Below are positions 1 through 6,109 of a stretch of DNA of 6,571 nucleotides, in pieces. A model generated the notes under the pieces. The model ran no database searches, had not been told where the DNA came from, and saw only the letters and a list, made by a program, of their open reading frames with translations. Each line of letters starts with the position of its first letter. The stretch's first letter is position 1. The position numbers were made by a program, and so were the translations under genes. This stretch comes from Burkholderiaceae bacterium (GTDB lineage Bacteria > Pseudomonadota > Gammaproteobacteria > Burkholderiales > Burkholderiaceae_D), in contig JAIELO010000118.1 in assembly GCA_019752915.1 (NCBI GenBank), positions 1 to 6,571 of the forward strand. The letters run 5' to 3'.

Positions 1-985
1 CAAGGGTGTCCTTGCGCAGGCCGCCGGCCGAGTAGTAGGCATCGTCGAGGCTGTTGACGGCGCCGCTGAATTTGCCGGTGGCGGCGTTGACGGCACGCTG
101 CCAGTCGCCTTCATAATTATCCCACTGGGAACCGAGACGCTTGACCATTTCCAGCGATACGTCCTGATAATCGACTTCGCGACGATCGGAATAATTGAGG
201 AAGCCGGTCAGGCTGTTTTCACCGAAATTGAACACGAAGCGCGAGTTCAGCTGATCCTGATTCTGGCCACCGGCGCCCTTGGTTTTATCGGTACGCTGAC
301 GGGTGCCGCTCAGGTAAGCTTTGGCCACACCGTTCAGCAGGCCGGTATCGACACGGGCAAAGGTGCGCGAGGTCGAGTTGCTGCCGAAGGTCTGGGCAAA
401 GGTCAGACCACGCTCATCGCTCGGAGCCAGCGTGAAGAATTGCACGGTACCACCGAGGTTGCTGGTCGACGCCGTGGCCAGTGCGCCCGCACCTTGCGAA
501 ACGCTGACGCTACCGATGTTTTCCGAGGAAATGGCGCGGCTGATATGCAGACCGTTGTTGTTACCGTAGCTCATATCACCGAGCGGTACGCCATCGAGCG
601 TAAAGCCCAGCTGGTTCTGGCTGAAGCCGCGCACGCTGAAGCGGGTCGACCATTCGTAAGCACCGAAAGGATCGGCCGACTGGAAGTTCACACCCGGCAA
701 TTTCTCCAGCACTTTCAGGGCACTGGTGCCCGGCAGCGCTTCGGCCAGATCAGCCTTGTTGATGTTCTGTACCTGACGCGACTGACCGCGACCGGTAATT
801 TCCACCGTTTGCATCGGGCTCAGTACGGCGGCGGCCAGACTGCTGTCGGCGCTGGCAGCGGCAGGTGCAGCGGCGGAAGCTGCTGCAACGGCGACCTCGG
901 CGGCAGAAGCAGAAGCAGTGGCGTGGCAGGCCAGCGCCTGCAGTACCAGCAGGCACAATGGTTTCAGTGGGAAGCGCTGTTGCAT
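1..985 (-). CDS. TonB-dependent outer-membrane receptor, N-terminal part (runs off the left edge)
   Basis: Reading the minus strand from the ATG at 985 gives 328 uninterrupted codons, with one base left over at position 1, so the C-terminal barrel lies outside the window. Residues 1-29 are a signal peptide (basic start, Leu/Ala-rich core, likely cleavage after ASA). Residues 30-55 are an Ala/Ser-rich linker, and residues 57-65 (SPMQTVEIT) resemble a TonB box. The plug domain follows at about 70-190, with LEKLPGVN (93-100), FSVRGFSQNQ (116-125), LDGVPLGD (130-137) and NLGGTVQF (176-183). From about 190 alternating strands begin the beta barrel. Such receptors import scarce substrates (siderophores, cobalamin, sugars, organic ligands) using TonB-ExbBD energy. 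The substrate cannot be assigned here. The Pho-box promoter upstream points to use under phosphate limitation (inference). The ribosome site is weak (AAGAAAG, about 8 bases before ATG). The next gene is divergent, 247 bp away. Confidence 0.93.
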   Translation of the reverse strand, partial: MQQRFPLKPLCLLVLQALACHATASASAAEVAVAAASAAAPAAASADSSLAAAVLSPMQTVEITGRGQSRQVQNINKADLAEALPGTSALKVLEKLPGVNFQSADPFGAYEWSTRFSVRGFSQNQLGFTLDGVPLGDMSYGNNNGLHISRAISSENIGSVSVSQGAGALATASTSNLGGTVQFFTLAPSDERGLTFAQTFGSNSTSRTFARVDTGLLNGVAKAYLSGTRQRTDKTKGAGGQNQDQLNSRFVFNFGENSLTGFLNYSDRREVDYQDVSLEMVKRLGSQWDNYEGDWQRAVNAATGKFSGAVNSLDDAYYSAGGLRKDTL

Positions 986-1049
986 GATGTTTTCTTTCTT
1001 GTGAGTGAATGAAGTAGCGTGACGAAGCCAAGCTAAGCTAACTCGCAAG

Positions 1050-1055
1050 ATTGTA
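1050..1055 (-). promoter_or_regulatory. Predicted -10 element of the receptor gene
   Basis: The minus strand reads TACAAT here, five of six matches to TATAAT. It begins exactly 10 bp after the last heptamer of the Pho box (gap ATGTGGTTTC) and no good -35 hexamer is present. This is the arrangement of PhoB-activated promoters, where the Pho box replaces the -35; the E. coli phoA promoter, as I recall it, has the same 10-bp gap. Transcription would start near 1043, leaving a leader of about 58 nt before the ATG at 985. Confidence 0.7.
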
Positions 1056-1065
1056 GAAACCACAT

Positions 1066-1105
1066 GTGACGCGTCCATGACGCGACAATGACAACTTGAT
1101 GACAC
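1066..1105 (-). promoter_or_regulatory. Four-unit Pho box (PhoB binding site) of the receptor gene
   Basis: On the minus strand four heptamers follow one another at exact 11-bp steps: GTGTCAT (1105-1099), TTGTCAT (1094-1088), GCGTCAT (1083-1077) and GCGTCAC (1072-1066), separated by 4-bp spacers CAAG, TGTC and GGAC. The E. coli Pho box consensus is two CTGTCAT-like heptamers in an 11-bp direct repeat; the units here match at 6, 6, 5 and 5 of 7 positions, allowing the C/T ending. All four share GTCA. Four units would accommodate two PhoB dimers. The array points toward the receptor gene and lies just upstream of a TACAAT -10. No experimental evidence is available here, but spacing, orientation and promoter geometry agree. 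Confidence 0.75.
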
Positions 1106-1112
1106 CAACGCT

Positions 1113-1164
1113 GGGGGAGCACACCACCCGGTGCCCACTAGGATGAATAAATTAGTCCTCCCCC
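1113..1164. repeat. Inverted repeat between the two divergent promoters
   Basis: A perfect 7-bp inverted repeat, GGGGGAG at 1113-1119 and CTCCCCC at 1158-1164, encloses 38 bp. Within the loop lies a small CACC/GGTG hairpin and an AT-rich stretch (about 1144-1154), the only AT-rich patch upstream of the transporter gene. No T-run follows on either strand, so it does not look like an intrinsic terminator. It may be a leader structure, an operator or chance. Confidence 0.3.
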
Positions 1165-1177
1165 GAAGCGAGCGTCG

Positions 1178-1206
1178 GTTAGACTCAGGACAGACTAAAG
1201 TTAGAC
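1178..1206. promoter_or_regulatory. Three 11-bp-spaced repeats upstream of the NRAMP-like gene, possible operator
   Basis: Three heptamers occur at exact 11-bp steps: GTTAGAC (1178-1184), GACAGAC (1189-1195) and GTTAGAC (1200-1206), each carrying AGAC. The 7+4 layout is like that bound by OmpR/PhoB-type response regulators, but the heptamer differs from the Pho consensus. Read on the minus strand, one register gives CTGTCTA, five of seven matches to CTGTCAT, while the other two units match only at about three. The last unit ends 26 bp before the transporter ATG, so a bound protein would more plausibly block than activate transcription. The cognate regulator is unknown. Confidence 0.4.
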
Positions 1207-1232
1207 AGTAGCACCACCAGAAAGCTGCCCGC

Positions 1233-2540
1233 ATGGAAGCACTACCGCCGAACACAGCCGCGCCACCAGCACCACCGTCCGCACCACCGCGCACCAGTTG
1301 GCTAGCCAAACTGGGCCCGGGACTGATTACCGGTGCCGCCGACGACGATCCCAGCGGCATTGCCACCTATTCGCAGGCCGGTGCCCAGTTCGGCTTCAAC
1401 ATGCTGTGGACAGTGGTGCTGACCTTGCCGCTGATGGTGGGCATACAGGCCATCAGTGCGCGCATCGGCCGCGTCAGTGGCAGCGGACTGGCCAGCAATA
1501 TGCGCCGCCATCTGCCGCGCCCGCTGCTGTATGCGCTGGTGACGCTGCTACTGGTCGCCAACACCATCAATATCGCCGCCGACATTGCCGCCATGGGACA
1601 GGCGGTCAGTCTGCTCACTGGCGGCGGCAGCCACTGGTATGCGGCCGGCTCCGGTGCCGTCTGCCTGCTGCTACAAGTCTTGCTGCCCTACCACCGCTAC
1701 GTGCGGGTATTGAAATGGCTCACGCTGGCCCTGTTCGCCTACGTCGCCACCGCACTCAGCCTGCACCTGCCGTGGGGCCAGATCCTGCACGCCACCGTGC
1801 TGCCGGCACTGTCGTGGCAAACCGCCTACGTCACTACCGTGGTGGCCGTGTTCGGCACCACCATCAGCCCCTATCTATTTTTCTGGCAAGCCTCGCAGGA
1901 AGTCGAAGACCTGCATGCCGATCCCCACGCGCATGCACTCAAGCATGCTTACGATCAGGCCGAGGTGCAGCTGCAACGTATCAAGGTCGATACCGTGGTC
2001 GGCATGGCGTTCTCGAATCTGGTGGCGCTGTGCATCATGCTGACCACCGCTGCCACGCTCGGTGCGCAGGGCATTACCGACATCACCTCCTCGGCACAGG
2101 CCGCGCAGGCGCTGCGACCGATTGCAGGAGAACTGGCGTTTGCCCTGTTCAGCATGGGCATCATCGGCACCGGCTTGCTGGCCGTGCCGGTGCTGGCTGG
2201 CTCGGCCGCGTATGCAATAGCCGGTGCCATGCACTGGCGCGGCAGTCTGGAATTACAGTACGGCAGTGCGCGCAAGTTTTACGGCATCATCATCGCTGCC
2301 ACCGCGATCGGCACGCTGCTGTGCTTTACCAGCATCGATCCGATCCGTGCGCTGTACTGGAGCGCCGTACTGAACGGGGTGATCTCGGTCCCCATCATGG
2401 TGGTGGTGATGTTGCTGGCGCAACGCCCTGCCGTGATGGGCAAGCTGGTTATCTCACGCCGTCTGCGCGTGCTGGGCTGGCTGTGCACTGCTGTGATGGC
2501 GCTGGCCGTGACGGCCATGCTGGTGACGCTGGCGATATAA
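1233..2540 (+). CDS. NRAMP-superfamily divalent metal transporter with non-canonical metal site
   Basis: This 435-residue inner-membrane protein has the length and hydrophobic pattern of the NRAMP/SLC11 fold (about 11 transmembrane helices). The N-terminus is a Pro/Ala-rich cytoplasmic tail (about 1-20), followed by KLGPGLITGAADDDPSG (26-42), the typical start of helix 1. In classical Mn/Fe transporters (MntH) this helix carries DPGN and helix 6 carries MPH. Here they read DPSG (39-42) and ISPY (211-214, in FGTTISPYLFFWQ). The aspartate is kept; the asparagine and metal-binding methionine are not. NRAMP-related proteins lacking these residues include magnesium transporters (NRMT group), so the substrate may be Mg2+ or another hard cation rather than Mn2+ (inference). 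The name mntH is therefore withheld. The loop at 224-245 is rich in His, Asp and Glu. No clear Shine-Dalgarno or sigma70 promoter is visible. The small exported gene follows after 58 bp. Confidence 0.88.
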   Translation: MEALPPNTAAPPAPPSAPPRTSWLAKLGPGLITGAADDDPSGIATYSQAGAQFGFNMLWTVVLTLPLMVGIQAISARIGRVSGSGLASNMRRHLPRPLLYALVTLLLVANTINIAADIAAMGQAVSLLTGGGSHWYAAGSGAVCLLLQVLLPYHRYVRVLKWLTLALFAYVATALSLHLPWGQILHATVLPALSWQTAYVTTVVAVFGTTISPYLFFWQASQEVEDLHADPHAHALKHAYDQAEVQLQRIKVDTVVGMAFSNLVALCIMLTTAATLGAQGITDITSSAQAAQALRPIAGELAFALFSMGIIGTGLLAVPVLAGSAAYAIAGAMHWRGSLELQYGSARKFYGIIIAATAIGTLLCFTSIDPIRALYWSAVLNGVISVPIMVVVMLLAQRPAVMGKLVISRRLRVLGWLCTAVMALAVTAMLVTLAI

Positions 2541-2598
2541 TGGGCACATCGACTTCCCCTCACGGCTCATCCTCGCCCCACCGCAGCGGAGCAGCATC

Positions 2599-2937
2599 AT
2601 GCGCAAATTCGGAATACTGTTCATAGCCTGCCTGTTCAGCATGGCAGCCATCGCCCAGCAGCAACCACTAGAACGGCCCTTCCCGGCCAACGCGTTGCGC
2701 GGCAAGATGACCCCGGCCTATTATCCCGAGGTGCTCATCGATGGCAAGTCGCGCCAGCTGGCGCCGTCGGCACGCATCTTCAATCAGGAAAATCTGATTG
2801 AAATGCCAGCCGCATTGCGCGGCAGCGATCTGGTCGTCAATTACACGGTCGATAGCTGGGGCAATATCGACCGCATCTGGATCCTCAACAAGGACGAAGC
2901 AGCGCAGAAGCTACCGTCTGCGAGTGCCGTTAAATAG
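2599..2937 (+). CDS. Small exported protein of unknown function
   Basis: The 112-residue product begins with a clear Sec signal peptide (MRKFGILFIACLFSMAAIA, likely cleaved before QQQ), leaving a periplasmic protein of about 93 residues. I cannot assign it to a named family. Visible stretches are an LRGKMTPAYYPEVLIDGK segment (about 33-50), an RIFNQENLIEMPAALRG segment (about 59-75), and a C-terminal VNYTVDSWGNIDRIWILNKDEA part that reads like a two-strand beta hairpin. I recall similar small secreted proteins as conserved hypotheticals in Oxalobacteraceae, which I cannot verify here. A GGAG ribosome site (about 2588-2591) lies 7 bases before the ATG. The gene is 58 bp behind the NRAMP-like gene with no terminator visible between them, so co-transcription is plausible. 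Its 3' end overlaps the convergent cyclic-di-GMP gene by 8 bp. Confidence 0.8.
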   Translation: MRKFGILFIACLFSMAAIAQQQPLERPFPANALRGKMTPAYYPEVLIDGKSRQLAPSARIFNQENLIEMPAALRGSDLVVNYTVDSWGNIDRIWILNKDEAAQKLPSASAVK

Positions 2938-5260
2938 CCAGTGCGGCAGCGGCAGCGGCGCTCGCAGCTGCGACACGATGCAGGCGGCCGGACAGCGCCA
3001 GCAATTCATCGGGCGGCACCGGCAGCGAAATATGGAAGCCCTGCAGGTGGTGGCAGCCGAGCTGCGTGAGGATGGCGGCCTGACCTGCGGTTTCCACGCC
3101 TTCCGCCACCAGTTGCAGCCCCAGACTCTGGCCCATCGCGATGATGGCATGCACCAGATTATTGCTGCGCTCACTGTGCTCGATGTCGGTCACAAACGCG
3201 CGGTCGATTTTCAGCGTGTTCAAGTGGAACTGGGTCAGATAGCTGAGCGAGGAATAGCCGGTACCGAAATCATCGAGCGAAATCCCCACGCCCAGCCCGC
3301 GTAACTGCGCCAGCACGCTCTGCACCTGACCGCCATCGTCGATCAGCACCCGCTCCGTCAATTCCAGTTCCAGCTGCTGCGGCACCAGATCATGGCGTGC
3401 CAGTGCCTGTTTCACCAGTCCGACAAAGGCCGGATCGGCTAACTGCCAGGCCGAGACGTTGATACTCACGGTCAGCGCCCCGAGCGCACTGTTCTTCCAC
3501 GCGCCGAGCTGACGACAGGCTTCGTTGAGCACCCAGGTACCGATTTCGACAATCATGCCGCTATCTTCGGCAACGGGAATAAAGCGATCCGGCACAACGT
3601 TGCCCAGCGTAGCGCTCTGCCAGCGCAGCAGCGCTTCCACTTTGGTCATGCTGCCGCTGGCCGCGCTAGTAATGGCCTGATACACCAGCCGTAACTCCTG
3701 CCCGCTAATCGCACTGCGCAGCGCGCCATCGATCACCAGTGCATCCTTGGCGGCGGCATTCATGGCATCGTTAAAGAAGCGCACTTCGCCACGACCACTT
3801 TTCTTGGCGACATACATGGCGATGTCGGCATGCCGGATCAGCGTCGCGCCGTCCACCCCGTGCAGCGGATAGCAGGCCACGCCGACGCTGGCCGAGACCC
3901 CGATCACATGATGCGTCACGGTAAAGCTGGCCTCCATCGCGGCGAGGATCTGCCGGGCGATGTGCGCCGCATGGGCTTCGGCACTGCCGCGCGCCAGCGC
4001 CGGCAGCACCACGATAAACTCATCGCCACCAAAGCGCGCCAGCACATCCTGAGCGCCCAGCACAGCATGCAGACGGCGCGCAAACTGGCGCAGCAATTCA
4101 TCGCCCACCGCATGGCCGAAGGAGTCATTGACGCGTTTAAATTTATCCAGATCGATGAACAGCACGGCGCATTCGCACCCGCCGTGCTCTGCCGCCACCA
4201 CCGCTTCTTTCAGACGGGTATTGAGGGCATGACGATTGCAATAACCGGTGATCGGATCGACATTGGCGGCCTGACGCAGCAGATCGTCCTTGCGGGTGCG
4301 CTCGCTAATGTCGAGCAATTGCACCAGACAATACAGGCGGCCACGCTCTTCGTACGGCGAAGCCAGTAATTCCACCGGCAGACGGGTGCCATTGTGCAGC
4401 TGGAACATCGCCGTTTCCACCAGCGGATACACGGCGCCGGGCGCCATAAAGCGCTGGAAATAATCGTCCGCCATGTCGCGCGTCAGACCGGGCAGCAGAT
4501 CGCTCACATGCTTGCCGATCAGGTCAGCCGGCCCCGCATAACCGAGCAGGCGCGCACAGCGCTCGTTCGCCACCAGCACCGCGCCACGCCGGTCACGAAT
4601 CAGAAAACCGTTGCTCAGACTATCGATGGTGCGCGCATAGCGCTGCTGGATTTCTTCCTGCACCGCGTAAATCAGACCCAGCATGCTGAGCGTCTTGAGG
4701 ATGGTGGTGCCGACAAACCAGAACAGATACAGCTCCGGCCCCAGCGTCATGGCACTGAGCAAATTAAAGGCGCCGCGCAGCAGCAGGGTAATGCCGAGTA
4801 ACTGGTAGCGATTCTTGCTGCGCATCAGGCGCTGCCCGCACCACAGCATGACGATGCCTAGCAACGCAGCACTGCCGGGCGCCAGCAGTGCTGGCTGGAC
4901 TTGCCAGATCGCGTAACTGACCAGTGTGATAACGAGCGCAATGGGCAATAGCCAGCGCTGCTGGTAGGCGTGCAATTCACCAAGGAAATATTTGGTGCCG
5001 CTCCAGTAGCCCACCATGCCCGCTGCCAGCAGCGCGGCACACAGGGGAATCCGCCAGGCTTCGGCCAGATAGCGGTCGCCGATAAACCACAGCACGATGC
5101 CGCTCATCACCGCCAGCTGTCCCAGCCCCCAGAACAGCGCATGCTTTTCCTTGCGCTGCATCAGCCATAGAAAAATCAGCAAGGTGCTCAGAATGGCATC
5201 GGCCGCAAATGCTGCGGCTACTGCGGAGAGATGGGCATAACTACCGAGAACTGTACTCAT
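2930..5260 (-). CDS. Membrane-bound PAS-GGDEF-EAL cyclic-di-GMP signalling protein
   Basis: The 776-residue protein starts with about six or seven hydrophobic helices (10-200), an integral-membrane sensor region I cannot match to a named MASE or MHYT domain. A PAS domain follows (about 208-320, ending LLDISERTRKDD), then GGDEF (about 325-500) and EAL (about 510-760), with an Ala-rich tail (764-774). The cyclase domain keeps FIDLDKFKRVND (368-379) and an intact GGDEF (411-415), so it should make c-di-GMP. The inhibitory I-site is incomplete: the expected RxxD reads GAQD (402-405). The phosphodiesterase domain keeps EAL (542-544), N601, E636 of LTE, DDFGTG (663-668), K684, AEGVE (719-723) and Q740, all needed for hydrolysis; the usual lysine in the QGY-FSKP segment is replaced (QGFHISLP). 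Both activities look possible, with the sensor domains probably setting the balance. The start at 5260 has only a weak AGGG ribosome site. Typical targets are motility and biofilm; no partner gene is adjacent. Confidence 0.93.
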   Translation of the reverse strand: MSTVLGSYAHLSAVAAAFAADAILSTLLIFLWLMQRKEKHALFWGLGQLAVMSGIVLWFIGDRYLAEAWRIPLCAALLAAGMVGYWSGTKYFLGELHAYQQRWLLPIALVITLVSYAIWQVQPALLAPGSAALLGIVMLWCGQRLMRSKNRYQLLGITLLLRGAFNLLSAMTLGPELYLFWFVGTTILKTLSMLGLIYAVQEEIQQRYARTIDSLSNGFLIRDRRGAVLVANERCARLLGYAGPADLIGKHVSDLLPGLTRDMADDYFQRFMAPGAVYPLVETAMFQLHNGTRLPVELLASPYEERGRLYCLVQLLDISERTRKDDLLRQAANVDPITGYCNRHALNTRLKEAVVAAEHGGCECAVLFIDLDKFKRVNDSFGHAVGDELLRQFARRLHAVLGAQDVLARFGGDEFIVVLPALARGSAEAHAAHIARQILAAMEASFTVTHHVIGVSASVGVACYPLHGVDGATLIRHADIAMYVAKKSGRGEVRFFNDAMNAAAKDALVIDGALRSAISGQELRLVYQAITSAASGSMTKVEALLRWQSATLGNVVPDRFIPVAEDSGMIVEIGTWVLNEACRQLGAWKNSALGALTVSINVSAWQLADPAFVGLVKQALARHDLVPQQLELELTERVLIDDGGQVQSVLAQLRGLGVGISLDDFGTGYSSLSYLTQFHLNTLKIDRAFVTDIEHSERSNNLVHAIIAMGQSLGLQLVAEGVETAGQAAILTQLGCHHLQGFHISLPVPPDELLALSGRLHRVAAASAAAAAALAI

Positions 5261-5313
5261 AGGAGACCCTGCGTTTCGGCGCCGGGCCGGACGATTGGAT
5301 ATAGACTCAGCCC

Positions 5314-5319
5314 ATTGTA
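5314..5319 (-). promoter_or_regulatory. Possible -10 element for the GGDEF-EAL gene
   Basis: The minus strand reads TACAAT (five of six matches to TATAAT) in the 158-bp gap upstream of the gene, giving a leader of about 47 nt. No convincing -35 sits 16-18 bp upstream, so this is tentative. The gap is otherwise GC-rich, with a small CGGCG-ATAC-CGCCG hairpin (5336-5349) that lacks a T-run. No terminator for the upstream exporter gene is evident, so read-through is possible. Confidence 0.25.
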
Positions 5320-5418
5320 TGCCGAACCCGTCGCACGGCGATACCGCCGAGCACGCTTAGTGCCAGCAATGTGTTGCCGATTTGCACACTCCGCACGCCC
5401 GCCGTGTCCTTCTCCCCA

Positions 5419-6024
5419 TCAGAACCACAGCGACAGCGCCAGACTCCCCATCACCAGTGCGATCAGCGCGTCCAGCACTTGCCAGGCACGGGGACGCGCG
5501 AAAACAGGCTGCAGATAGCGGGCGCCCAGCCCCAGCGTGGTAAACCACAGCAAGGATGCCAGCATGGCACCGGCGGCAAACCACCAGCGCCCCGTCGCGC
5601 CCTGCTGGCCACCAATCGAACCGAGCAGCACCACCGTGTCCAGATACACATGGGGATTGAGCACACTGAACGCCAGCATCGCCGTCAGCACCGTGCGCCG
5701 GTCACTGGCAACGGCGCCGGCGGCGCTCTGCAGACTGGCCGGCTGCAGCGCGGAACGGGCCGCGCGCCAGCCATACCAGCCCAGAAACGCGGTACCGGCA
5801 AACTTGACCAGCAACAGGATGGCCGGCGCTTGCATGATCAACGCTCCCATCCCGGCCACACCGGCGCCGATTAGCAGCACATCGCACAGCACGCAGATGG
5901 CGATACAAGCGAGCACATATTCCCGTTTCAGCGCCTGCCGCAACAGATACGCATTCTGCGACCCGATCGCCACAATCAGGCCCCCGCCCAGTCCCATCCC
6001 CTTCAGAAAAGCTGTCGCTACCAT
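5419..6024 (-). CDS. argO: LysE/ArgO-family basic amino acid exporter
   Basis: This 201-residue inner-membrane protein exports lysine and/or arginine (or toxic analogues such as canavanine) driven by the membrane potential, by analogy with E. coli ArgO and Corynebacterium LysE. Family signatures are GSQNAYLLRQ (21-30; usually GPQNA, so the proline is replaced by serine), CDVLLI (47-52), FLGWYGWRAARSA (80-92) and the diagnostic NPHVYLDT (123-130), followed by LLGSIGGQ. Five to six hydrophobic segments fit the family, as does the length (ArgO is about 211 residues). The start at 6024 is preceded by GGGGA on the minus strand at suitable spacing. The gene is divergent from an ArgP-type regulator 85 bp away, the classical arrangement, which makes the assignment firm. 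Whether lysine or arginine is the main substrate cannot be told from sequence. Confidence 0.92.
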   Translation of the reverse strand: MVATAFLKGMGLGGGLIVAIGSQNAYLLRQALKREYVLACIAICVLCDVLLIGAGVAGMGALIMQAPAILLLVKFAGTAFLGWYGWRAARSALQPASLQSAAGAVASDRRTVLTAMLAFSVLNPHVYLDTVVLLGSIGGQQGATGRWWFAAGAMLASLLWFTTLGLGARYLQPVFARPRAWQVLDALIALVMGSLALSLWF

Positions 6025-6050
6025 GCGTATTCCCCGCGCAAAACCCCAGC

Positions 6051-6078
6051 TTAACCATCACGCAGAGATAAGTATAAT
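6051..6078 (+). promoter_or_regulatory. Predicted sigma70 promoter of the argP-like gene
   Basis: A perfect TATAAT at 6073-6078 follows a TTAACC -35 (6051-6056, four of six matches) with a 16-bp spacer. Transcription would start near 6085, giving a leader of about 25 nt with an AGGA ribosome site at 6100-6103. On the opposite strand overlapping hexamers such as TATACT (6076-6071) and TTATCT (6071-6066) could serve the exporter, but neither has a good -35, as expected for an activator-dependent promoter. Confidence 0.6.
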
Positions 6079-6100
6079 TAATATAAATCACCAAATATTA
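6079..6100. promoter_or_regulatory. Candidate ArgP operator (AT-rich inverted repeat)
   Basis: TAATAT (6079-6084) and ATATTA (6095-6100) form a perfect 6-bp inverted repeat separated by 10 bp. LysR-type regulators generally recognise AT-rich interrupted dyads of the T-N11-A kind, and this lies between the exporter and its regulator. It sits just downstream of the regulator's -10 and abuts its ribosome site, so binding could both repress argP and activate the exporter. The specific assignment is inferred from position. Confidence 0.45.
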
Positions 6101-6109
6101 GGAAAACTA

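Noticed and set aside
926..985. Possible lipoprotein signal in the receptor (Cys at residue 20)
   Set aside because: The residues before the cysteine are A-L-A, which does not fit the usual lipobox order, and a signal-peptidase-I site (ASA) fits a few residues later. TonB-dependent receptors are usually not lipoproteins.
440..1012. Plus-strand open frame opposite the receptor gene
   Set aside because: It is antisense to a convincing signal peptide and TonB plug domain and encodes no recognisable protein.
1113..1164. Intrinsic terminator at the GGGGGAG/CTCCCCC inverted repeat
   Set aside because: The loop is 38 bp, there is no T-run on either strand, and the genes on both sides diverge, so no transcript needs to end there.
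1298..2626. A 442-codon open frame in another frame over the NRAMP-like gene
   Set aside because: Its translation is rich in Arg, His, Gly and Cys with no membrane helices or motif, whereas the 1233..2540 frame gives a clear NRAMP protein. It is a by-product of GC-rich codon use.
2939..2968. GC-rich short tandem repeat (GCGGCA-like units) at the end of the GGDEF-EAL gene
   Set aside because: It simply encodes an Ala-rich C-terminal tail; no evidence of a functional repeat element.
5336..5349. Terminator for the exporter gene at the CGGCG/CGCCG hairpin
   Set aside because: Only a 5-bp stem with no following T-run; too weak to call.
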